From contig NZ_CP013293.1 in NCBI RefSeq assembly GCF_001456155.1, positions 992,001-1,056,000 of the forward strand: a stretch of DNA of 64,000 nt, given 5' to 3'. Shown in pieces: positions 27,573-33,310 of this stretch. Source of the DNA: Chryseobacterium sp. IHB B 17019. Lineage in GTDB: Bacteria; Bacteroidota; Bacteroidia; Flavobacteriales; Weeksellaceae. Each line of letters begins with the position of its first letter. The stretch's first letter is position 1. The position numbers were made by a program, and so were the translations under genes. The notes beneath the pieces are model-generated. The model was not told where the DNA came from. It saw only the letters and a list, made by a program, of their open reading frames with translations, and searched no databases.

Positions 27573-28412
27573 CTAGATCACAGTCGACAAAGTCAAACTT
27601 TCCCAATTCTCAGCATCACCTTTCATCGTCTCAAACTTTTTATCCAAAAATTCAGCTGCGCCGCTTCCCAATAAAAAATGCACCGGCGGATTTTGCTCTT
27701 CACTGATTTTGATGATTGCTTCTGCACCTTTTACGGGGTCGTTAGGCTGATTTCCATTGATCTCGTTAAGGTGAGTGCTTTCGGAGTTTCTGGCAGATTC
27801 ATAAGCCTGGATTGAATGCGCTGGAGTTCTTAAAGAATCTTTATTTAAGAAATCGGTTCTGAAATATCCGGGATAAACAACGGTTGCTTTCACTCCAAAA
27901 TCTTTAATTTCTTCCGCTAAAGACTCTGTCAAACCAGCTACTGCAAACTTTGTGGAACAGTAAACTCCCCATCCCGGAAAATTACCTGAGTACCCTCCAA
28001 TCGATGAAATATTGAAAATATGACCAGATTTTTGCTGACGAAGATATGGCATTGCATTTCTGATCACGTTCAAAGTCCCGAAAACATTGATGTCGAAATT
28101 GGCTCTTGCTTCTTCATCCGAAAGTTCTTCCAACGTTCCAAGTTGTCCGTATCCTGCGTTGTTGACAATGACATCAATTTGCCCGAAATAGTCAACACTT
28201 TTTGCTATTGCAGATTTTACGTTTTCATTGTCCGTTAAGCTAACCTCCAACGGTAAAAATGAATCAGATGCTTCCCCGATTTCTTTAATTAAAGATTGAG
28301 AACTTCTGCTTGTTGCTACAACACGGTAATTGTTTTCCAATAATTTTTTCACTAAGGCTAATCCTAAACCTTTTGAAGCTCCTGTCACGAACCATACTTT
28401 TTTTGTTTCCAT
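27573..28412 (-). CDS. SDR family NAD(P)-dependent oxidoreductase
   Basis: A 279-residue classical short-chain dehydrogenase. The cofactor motif is TGASKGLG near the N-terminus, NNAG follows at the fourth strand, the catalytic Ser is in ISSIGG, and the Tyr/Lys pair is in YCSTK. The start is the ATG at 28410-28412 (METKKVWFVTG), where the Rossmann fold begins. The frame stays open upstream to 28649, but that extension is a basic sequence read through repeat DNA and is not part of the protein. The substrate is unknown. Its neighbour downstream is an AraC regulator that may control it. Confidence 0.88.
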   Translation of the reverse strand: METKKVWFVTGASKGLGLALVKKLLENNYRVVATSRSSQSLIKEIGEASDSFLPLEVSLTDNENVKSAIAKSVDYFGQIDVIVNNAGYGQLGTLEELSDEEARANFDINVFGTLNVIRNAMPYLRQQKSGHIFNISSIGGYSGNFPGWGVYCSTKFAVAGLTESLAEEIKDFGVKATVVYPGYFRTDFLNKDSLRTPAHSIQAYESARNSESTHLNEINGNQPNDPVKGAEAIIKISEEQNPPVHFLLGSGAAEFLDKKFETMKGDAENWESLTLSTVI

Positions 28413-28548
28413 TTTTAAAATATTTATTTGTTTTAATTGATGGTACAAAGATGGTAAGTTGCTGATTTTGAAATGTAGCCGAATCAACGAATGATGTGTC
28501 CGAATCGTGAATGTGAATAAAAAAACCTGAATCTCAATTCTTTTTTTT

Positions 28549-28658
28549 GAAGCAATTTGACTACGCCGAATTGCAGATTTATTTATTTTTGAAGCTATTT
28601 CCCGCTTTTCATTACAATCTTTTTTTTCAAAAAAGGATTTCCACTGCAATCGGGGCTA
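28549..28658 (+). repeat. Dispersed repeat, family A copy 2
   Basis: Part of the 569-base gene-free stretch 28413-28981. It shares the 33-bp block GACTACGCCGAATTGCAG... (28559-28591, one mismatch to 2598-2630), AAGCTATTTCCCGCTTT, and the end CTGCAATCGGGGCTA with copy 1. Its centre is an AT-rich hairpin (CTTTTTTTTC / AAAAAAGG) where copy 1 has a GC-rich one. Confidence 0.75.
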
Positions 28659-28700
28659 AGATGGCAGTTATCCTTTTCAATATTCTGAATAGCCACAATA

Positions 28701-28782
28701 TTTGTCATCCTGGAAGGATCTATACGCGAATTTCTAAGCTAAACTTTAAAAAATTCTGTTTAGATCCTTCCAGGATGACAAA
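28701..28782. repeat. Spaced inverted repeat, family B (TTTGTCATCCTGGAAGGATCT)
   Basis: Perfect 21-bp arms (28701-28721 and 28762-28782) enclose 40 AT-rich bases. It differs from 12445-12534 mainly in the spacer. Confidence 0.85.
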
Positions 28783-28817
28783 CTTGATGATTATAGGGTA
28801 AAAAAAATTGATAATTC

Positions 28818-28850
28818 AAACCTTATAGGTTTTTAAAACCTATAAGGTTT
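28818..28850. repeat. Perfect inverted repeat AAACCTTATAGGT / ACCTATAAGGTTT
   Basis: A 33-base hairpin-forming palindrome between the two other repeat families. It has no flanking T tract and no nearby gene end. Confidence 0.75.
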
Positions 28851-28865
28851 AATAATCGCAATGCC

Positions 28866-28954
28866 TAGCCCCGATAGTAACGGTTACCCCGCAACAAGCA
28901 TTGAGAAAAGCTTTGGAGTGAGGAGTATGAGTGGATAGCGGGAACAAGCTCCTA
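28866..28954 (-). repeat. Dispersed repeat, family A copy 3 (inverted, diverged)
   Basis: Read on the minus strand it begins TAGGAGCTTGTTCCCGCTATCC and ends TATCGGGGCTA, the conserved ends of family A. It lacks the 33-bp block, and its centre is unrelated to those of the other copies. Confidence 0.6.
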
Positions 28955-28981
28955 AAAAACCATTAATTAATATTTACAAAA

Positions 28982-29719
28982 CTACCACGGACTAATCCCG
29001 CTCTCATCCTCAATATCATTACTGAAATACTGTCCTGTAGGCCCGTTTTTATCAGTTAAAGTATGTTTAATGATAAAACTCGCCGCACTTTCTACCGAAC
29101 CTGGTCCGCTGTGATGATTGAAATCCGTCGCCGTATACCCAGGATCAATCACATTTACTTTAAAAGGAGAATCTTTCAATTCATATGCTAAAACAATGGT
29201 ATAAGCGTTCAAAGCTGATTTGGACGGGCCATAAGCTGCACCTTTTACATTGTAATATTTCCAGTTCGGATCGCTGTGTAAAGTTAAAGAACCCAATCCG
29301 GAAGTAATATTGCTGATTCTTGGGCTGTCAGATTTTTTAAGCAGGTCTAAAAATGCCTGTGTAACGCTGATTACTCCAAAAAAGTTCGTATCAAACACAT
29401 TTTGAATATCTTTGATCGATGCTTCTGCCGCAGTTTGAGGAATCGGCCCCAGAATTCCGGCGTTATTGATCAGAATATCCAGTTTTCCCTGTTCGTTTTC
29501 AATAATATCTCTGGCTTTTGATATTGATTCTGGGTTGGTGACGTCGATTTCAATTGCTTTAATATTCTGAAATCCTTGTTCGTTTAATTCTTTTACAACT
29601 GTTTCGCCATTTTCAAGGTTACGGCTTCCCAAATAAACGGATAATCCTTTTTGTGAAAGTTGCTTTGCTATTTCCAAGCCAATACTTCTGTTGGCTCCTG
29701 TAATTAATGCTGAATTCAT
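28982..29719 (-). CDS. SDR family oxidoreductase (carbonyl-reductase-like)
   Basis: A 245-residue short-chain dehydrogenase with TGANRSIG at the cofactor site, NNAGILGP, Ser in ITSGLGS, and the catalytic Tyr and Lys in YGPSKSALN. The final part (VIDPGYTATDFN) resembles plant- and animal-type carbonyl reductases. A 16-bp dyad (TTTGTCATTTGGCAAA, 29774-29789) lies about 55 bases before its start, and nearly the same dyad precedes the upstream Crp/Fnr gene, so that regulator probably controls this gene. Both genes run leftward, separated by a GGAAG/CTTCC repeat. Confidence 0.88.
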   Translation of the reverse strand: MNSALITGANRSIGLEIAKQLSQKGLSVYLGSRNLENGETVVKELNEQGFQNIKAIEIDVTNPESISKARDIIENEQGKLDILINNAGILGPIPQTAAEASIKDIQNVFDTNFFGVISVTQAFLDLLKKSDSPRISNITSGLGSLTLHSDPNWKYYNVKGAAYGPSKSALNAYTIVLAYELKDSPFKVNVIDPGYTATDFNHHSGPGSVESAASFIIKHTLTDKNGPTGQYFSNDIEDESGISPW

Positions 29720-29773
29720 TTTTTGTTTGTTTTAATTGATGATGTAAAATTCCGTCAATTAAATAAGATAGCA

Positions 29774-29789
29774 TTTGTCATTTGGCAAA
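29774..29789. promoter_or_regulatory. 16-bp dyad TTTGTCATTTGGCAAA, candidate Crp/Fnr operator at the SDR gene
   Basis: A near-perfect palindrome (arms TTTGTCA and TGGCAAA, centre TT). A second site differing at two positions is at 30541-30556 before the Crp/Fnr gene. The shared consensus TTTGYCA-TT-TGGYAAA is symmetric. Confidence 0.6.
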
Positions 29790-29800
29790 AAGAGAGTTTG

Positions 29801-29935
29801 AGCTGGAAGTTTTGAAGATGAAGGCTGGAAGATGATGAGGATGGAGGTAGGGGAGCGGGAAGCTGGAGGTTTTATCAGACTGCAAATGTAATTGTTGACT
29901 ATCATCACCTCTAGCTTCCATCTTCCTGAATCCAG
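29801..29935. repeat. GGAAG/CTTCC imperfect inverted repeat
   Basis: The left part is purine-rich (AGCTGGAAG ... GGAAGCTGGAGG) and the right part pyrimidine-rich (CACCTCTAGCTTCCATCTTCC), so the two can pair. It fills the gap between the Crp/Fnr and SDR genes. Confidence 0.65.
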
Positions 29936-29937
29936 TT

Positions 29938-30507
29938 TTACCGGATATTCTTTCTTATTCGGCTGAGTGATGATTGTGTAACTCCCAGATAAGAAGCTAC
30001 ATAAGAGAGTGGAATTCTGTTGACAACGGTAGGATAGATTTCAAGAAATTTTAAATAACGAGTAGTTGCATCTTCCGAAACAAGCGGACTTCTTCTTTCC
30101 ACTTTTTGAATTAATGCTCTTGAAATAATTTTATGAACAATCGCTTCCCACCCGACAATGGTCTGTAAAAGTTCAAGCCAGTCTTTTCGCTGAAATACAA
30201 TTAGCTTGCAGTCTGTAACCGCCTGAACGTAAGTGCTTGAACAGATTTCATTGTCAAAACTTTCAAGATCTACAACCAAATTATTTTCTTCGATGAAATA
30301 CTTGGTGATTTCCTCGCCTTTATTATCGTAATAGCAAACACGCAGAATTCCGTCGACAACAAAAGCAACCTGTCGTGCAATTTTTCCGGCTTCAGAAAAA
30401 TATTCGTCTTTCGGAAGGTCGACTTCCTTTGCCTTACTTGCGATAAAGTCGATCTGCTGCTGATTAAGATTTCCAAATCTTAAAATAAAATCGAATAGTT
30501 CTTTCAT
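29938..30507 (-). CDS. Crp/Fnr family transcriptional regulator
   Basis: A 189-residue regulator. The first ~125 residues form a cyclic-nucleotide-binding-type beta-roll (YFSEAGKIARQVAFVVDGILRV), but the phosphate-binding signature of true cAMP receptors is not evident, so the effector is unknown. The C-terminal domain ends with a helix-turn-helix (IPLSYVASYLGVTQSSLSRIR). It has no Cys cluster of the FNR iron-sulphur type. A 16-bp dyad 33 bases upstream of its start, repeated in front of the adjacent SDR gene, suggests autoregulation plus control of the SDR. Confidence 0.9.
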   Translation of the reverse strand: MKELFDFILRFGNLNQQQIDFIASKAKEVDLPKDEYFSEAGKIARQVAFVVDGILRVCYYDNKGEEITKYFIEENNLVVDLESFDNEICSSTYVQAVTDCKLIVFQRKDWLELLQTIVGWEAIVHKIISRALIQKVERRSPLVSEDATTRYLKFLEIYPTVVNRIPLSYVASYLGVTQSSLSRIRKNIR

Positions 30508-30540
30508 GATTGCAAGTTAGGTAAACTAAGTTTTTCGGCA

Positions 30541-30556
30541 TTTGCCATTTGGTAAA
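30541..30556. promoter_or_regulatory. 16-bp dyad TTTGCCATTTGGTAAA, candidate autoregulatory operator
   Basis: Arms TTTGCCA and TGGTAAA are inverted repeats with one mismatch, 33 bases before the Crp/Fnr start codon. It matches the site at 29774-29789 at 14 of 16 positions. Confidence 0.6.
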
Positions 30557-30569
30557 AAGTGATTGAATA

Positions 30570-30884
30570 TTAAAATTGTCTTTTGTTACCACATTTTGTG
30601 CAAAAAGTAGCCTTTTCTGTTCTGTATGGTTTTCCGCAATTCTCACAGTCAGGACCATATAAATCAATAATATGATGCAAAATAGCATTAGGCTCAGTTT
30701 CTCCAAAACCTGTTAAATCATTATAATAATTCAGAAGTTTTGTAAAGTTTTCTTTAAGAGGAATCTTTTTTGATTTTTTAAATTCCTGAAAGCCTTCTGC
30801 ATAAAGCCTTGACGCAATTTTACTTTCCTCCTCATCAAGCATAGGAACGTCTATTCTACACCTCCAACAATATCTTACTTTCAT
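30570..30884 (-). CDS. Hypothetical zinc-ribbon protein
   Basis: A 104-residue protein that I do not recognise as a named family. It starts with CWRC (Cys6/Cys9) and ends with two more pairs, CENCGKPYRT and CTKCGNKRQF, which together look like one or two zinc ribbons. The middle is helical and charged (EEESKIASRLYAEGFQEFKKSKK). The start ATG directly abuts the TAA of the upstream DUF4268 gene, so the two are almost certainly co-translated. It may bind nucleic acid or protein; nothing more specific is supported. Confidence 0.68.
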   Translation of the reverse strand: MKVRYCWRCRIDVPMLDEEESKIASRLYAEGFQEFKKSKKIPLKENFTKLLNYYNDLTGFGETEPNAILHHIIDLYGPDCENCGKPYRTEKATFCTKCGNKRQF

Positions 30885-31313
30885 TTACACATCTTTTATA
30901 AAATCCTCATATTCATAATAAAACCTCTCAAAGCCATCCATTTTTTCAACAAAAAACTCAAAAATTTCTTGCCAGGTATTTTTATTGAAAATAGAAACAT
31001 TGTGTTTTTCAACCCAGATTTTGGCGATAACTTTTCCGTTTTCCAGTGTAAAGTATTCTTCTTTTTGAAAATCTCCGATAAAATCTTTCAGAATGTCTTC
31101 CAGAGACCATATCTTTTCATAATAAGCATTCCGGAAAATCTCATCTTTCATTTCTATATCCAAAGAAACCTCCGCCTTTTTATTATCTGCATTGAATTTA
31201 AATGAAAAATCTTTGACTTTCGTATCATACAAAATCCATTTTCTGGGGAATGACTTTCCAAAAGCCGTCCAGAATTCTTTTTTTAACTGCTGTGCTTCCT
31301 GTTTACTGAACAT
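30885..31313 (-). CDS. DUF4268-like protein
   Basis: A 142-residue protein starting MFSKQEAQQLKKEFWTAFG, a beginning I associate with DUF4268. It is rich in aromatic and acidic residues. DUF4268 regions occur in nuclease- or restriction-associated proteins as well as alone; no nuclease motif is present here. There is no signal peptide, so it is cytoplasmic. Its stop codon is immediately followed by the start of the zinc-ribbon gene. No restriction or defence partner is nearby, so its role is unknown. Confidence 0.65.
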   Translation of the reverse strand: MFSKQEAQQLKKEFWTAFGKSFPRKWILYDTKVKDFSFKFNADNKKAEVSLDIEMKDEIFRNAYYEKIWSLEDILKDFIGDFQKEEYFTLENGKVIAKIWVEKHNVSIFNKNTWQEIFEFFVEKMDGFERFYYEYEDFIKDV

Positions 31314-31330
31314 ACGACAAAAATAAGTAT

Positions 31331-31413
31331 TTTGGCTGGAAGAACTGAGGCTGGAAGCCAGAAGTTATCACTCGCATTCAAAACTTCCGGCACCTATCCT
31401 CCAACTTCCATTC
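31331..31413. repeat. GGAAG/CTTCC imperfect inverted repeat
   Basis: GGCTGGAAG ... GGCTGGAAGCC on the left and ACTTCCGGC ... CTCCAACTTCC on the right. It lies in the divergent gap between the DUF4268 and Rrf2 genes, just upstream of the putative Rrf2 promoter. Confidence 0.6.
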
Positions 31414-31439
31414 TTATATTACATCTCAAACTATTTTCT

Positions 31440-31447
31440 TATTTTTG
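31440..31447 (+). promoter_or_regulatory. Putative Rrf2 -7 element (TATTTTTG)
   Basis: This matches TAnnTTTG only 5 bases before the ATG at 31453, which would make the mRNA nearly leaderless. No clear -33 TTG is seen at the usual spacing. Confidence 0.35.
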
Positions 31448-31452
31448 TTGTA

Positions 31453-31860
31453 ATGCTTTCTAAAAAATCTCAATATGCTTTTAAAGCGCTGTCATATCTT
31501 GTGGAGAAGAGAAATGACGGTCCTATTCTTATTTCCGAAATTGCTGATCATAAGAAAATTCCTTTGAAATTTTTAGAAAATATTTTGCTTGAACTTAAAA
31601 AAGCTGATATCCTGGATAGTAAAAAAGGTAAAGGCGGAGGATATTTTTTCAAAGAAAACCCTGAAAATGTACAATTGGCAAGAATTATCCGTCTTGTGAA
31701 TGGTCCTATTGCACTTTTGCCGTGTGTCAGCTTAAATTTTTACCAGAAATGTGATGATTGCAATGAAGATCACTGTAGTCTGCATGATGTATTGATTGAA
31801 GTTCGGGATGCTTCTTTAAATATTTTAGAGAAAAAAACCTTGATGGATCTGGTGGACTAA
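31453..31860 (+). CDS. Rrf2 family transcriptional regulator
   Basis: A 135-residue winged-helix regulator. The N-terminus (MLSKKSQYAFKALSYL) and the DNA-binding stretch IPLKFLENILLELKKADILDSKKGKGGGYF are typical of Rrf2. A Cys-rich region, CVSLNFYQKCDDCNEDHC, has four cysteines where iron-sulphur or redox-sensing members such as IscR and NsrR carry three, so redox or iron-sulphur sensing is plausible. A small monooxygenase gene follows about 100 bases later and may be its target. No isc or suf genes are present. Confidence 0.9.
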   Translation: MLSKKSQYAFKALSYLVEKRNDGPILISEIADHKKIPLKFLENILLELKKADILDSKKGKGGGYFFKENPENVQLARIIRLVNGPIALLPCVSLNFYQKCDDCNEDHCSLHDVLIEVRDASLNILEKKTLMDLVD

Positions 31861-31959
31861 CCGGATTTATTTCCAGATTTCTTATTGTGGATAAATAAAA
31901 GCGAGAAAAATATCTTCTGCCCTGAAAATATTTTACTTTTACATCATTAAAAAAATAAT

Positions 31960-32250
31960 ATGAATTTATACGTAGTTGCGCTTTTCAAGTTTAATGAAAA
32001 TTATCTGATGGAAGCGGTAGAACTTTTTCAGACGTTGGTAAGAGAAACGAGAAAGGAAGAGGGGTGTCTGCAATATGATCTTGTAGAAGATAAGGATAAT
32101 AAGGGGACATTTTTCATGGTGGAATTGTGGGAAAGTGAAGAACATCACAACCGCCACAACGGGCAGGACCATCTGTTGAATTTCAAGCGTGATGTTTCAA
32201 AAATACTTGAAAGTACGACACAGGTTTATAAAGGAACAAAAACTCTTTAG
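31960..32250 (+). CDS. Antibiotic biosynthesis monooxygenase (ABM) family protein, YgiN-like
   Basis: A 96-residue ferredoxin-like protein of the ABM superfamily. The order FQTLVRETRKEEGCLQYDL, then FFMVELWESEEHHNRHNGQDH matches the compact quinol-monooxygenase/YgiN type, which acts as a dimer. These proteins are often linked to quinone or oxidative stress, but the substrate is not defined. It follows an Rrf2 regulator in the same direction. The upstream TACTTTTA is one base off a -7 element. Confidence 0.83.
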   Translation: MNLYVVALFKFNENYLMEAVELFQTLVRETRKEEGCLQYDLVEDKDNKGTFFMVELWESEEHHNRHNGQDHLLNFKRDVSKILESTTQVYKGTKTL

Positions 32251-32317
32251 GCTGGAAGTCTGAAGCGGAAAGTAGGAATTTAGAGCCCGTAAACTTCCAT
32301 CTTCAAAACTTCTGACC
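32251..32317. repeat. GGAAG/CTTCC imperfect inverted repeat
   Basis: GGCTGGAAGTCTGAAG on the left and CTTCCATCTTCAAAACTTC on the right, immediately after the ABM stop codon. Confidence 0.55.
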
Positions 32318-32332
32318 TGTTATCATAATATT

Positions 32333-32363
32333 AAAAGGCTGCTCACAATAGTGAACAGCCTTT
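32333..32363. terminator. Bidirectional terminator between ABM and T9SS genes
   Basis: AAAGGCTGCTCAC / GTGAACAGCCTTT stem with one mismatch, flanked by A and T runs, between converging genes. Confidence 0.7.
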
Positions 32364-32407
32364 ATTAGAAAAAATAGAAAGTATTAAAATTTAGGTCTAA
32401 TAAATCT

Positions 32408-33214
32408 TTACTTTTTTATGAACTTTGATTTTACAAGTGTTCCTTCGGCTGTTTCGATAAGAATATAATAAACTCCTGTTTGAAGAGCGCTGATATCGAA
32501 TTGTTGCCCGCTCAATTTACCTTCCGCCATTTTTTGTCCCAAAGCAGAATAAATCTGGATGTTTTTAGGGTCTTTTTTAGTTACGAACTGTAGTGCGGTA
32601 TTTTCTGTATTTATAGCAAATTTGATTTCTTCTTTTGATTTTACATTGTCAGAAACAGCAAGGGTAGAATTTGCAGCGTAAACAACATCATCAATTTCCA
32701 TCACGGTATGCGGTGCAAAAACTCCTACAAATTTAAAAACAATATACTGTGAAGCAGAAGCTGTTACAGGTACTGATATTGTTTGGAAAACATCACTCGT
32801 CAACGTAGTAGCTGTTGCCAGAGCCACGAATGTGCTCATGTCAGCAGGGTTTGAAGCCAATCCAACCTGTACTGATCCCGGAGCAGAACCTGTATTTCTT
32901 CTGGCCTTGAATGTGATGGTTTTATCTCCTGCAGGAGCAATAATCTGCGGGGAAATTAAATATTGAGGGCTGTTTTGGTTTGCCCCGGAATAAGCCTGAA
33001 CAAAATTATCTGTTGCTCCGTTGGCTATGATATTCATCATTGCAGGAGGATTCCCAACAGGGGGCGGATAAATGGCTGTCCACTGGTTTTGCGGGAAAAC
33101 AGTTTGCCCCTGACCTTGAGTAAAACTATTAAAATTTTCATTAATCGTTGCTACTTGAGCATGAGCTGTAATAGCACCAAACATCAATGTTCCTAAAAGT
33201 AGTTTTAATTTCAT
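32408..33214 (-). CDS. Secreted T9SS cargo with a jelly-roll-type domain
   Basis: A 268-residue secreted protein. A signal peptide ends near AHAQ. Residues ~20-175 look like a choice-of-anchor/MAM-like beta sandwich (NENFNSFTQGQG, QYLISPQII, MEIDDVVY). The C-terminal ~80 residues are a T9SS type A sorting domain (IQIYSALGQKMAEGKL ... TGVYYILIETAEGT). Its activity is unknown; the fold often binds carbohydrate or protein. It is divergent from the haem receptor gene and shares its 96-base promoter region, where a palindrome lies, so it could be co-regulated with haem uptake (inference). Confidence 0.82.
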   Translation of the reverse strand: MKLKLLLGTLMFGAITAHAQVATINENFNSFTQGQGQTVFPQNQWTAIYPPPVGNPPAMMNIIANGATDNFVQAYSGANQNSPQYLISPQIIAPAGDKTITFKARRNTGSAPGSVQVGLASNPADMSTFVALATATTLTSDVFQTISVPVTASASQYIVFKFVGVFAPHTVMEIDDVVYAANSTLAVSDNVKSKEEIKFAINTENTALQFVTKKDPKNIQIYSALGQKMAEGKLSGQQFDISALQTGVYYILIETAEGTLVKSKFIKK

Positions 33215-33229
33215 AACGTTATTTTTATT

Positions 33230-33242
33230 TAGAATTATTCTA
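33230..33242. promoter_or_regulatory. Palindrome TAGAATTATTCTA in the divergent haem-locus promoter
   Basis: A 13-bp perfect palindrome. A related half site (TTCTAAATAAA) lies about 25 bases downstream, overlapping the -33 region of the receptor promoter. It is a candidate iron- or haem-responsive operator; the regulator is not identified. Confidence 0.4.
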
Positions 33243-33283
33243 CAAAACTATAAAATTATTTTTAATTGTTCTAAATAAAGTTT

Positions 33284-33291
33284 TATATTTG
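33284..33291 (+). promoter_or_regulatory. -7 element of the haem receptor gene (TATATTTG)
   Basis: A perfect match to TAnnTTTG, 19 bases before the receptor ATG. A TTG at 33266-33268 could be the -33 element with a slightly short 15-base spacer. Confidence 0.55.
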
Positions 33292-33310
33292 TCAAAAATT
33301 TTTTGCATTT

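Noticed and set aside
28413..28649. N-terminal extension of the SDR protein by 79 residues
   Set aside because: The extension reads through family A repeat DNA, is basic and low in complexity, and precedes the normal SDR start METKKVWFVTG.
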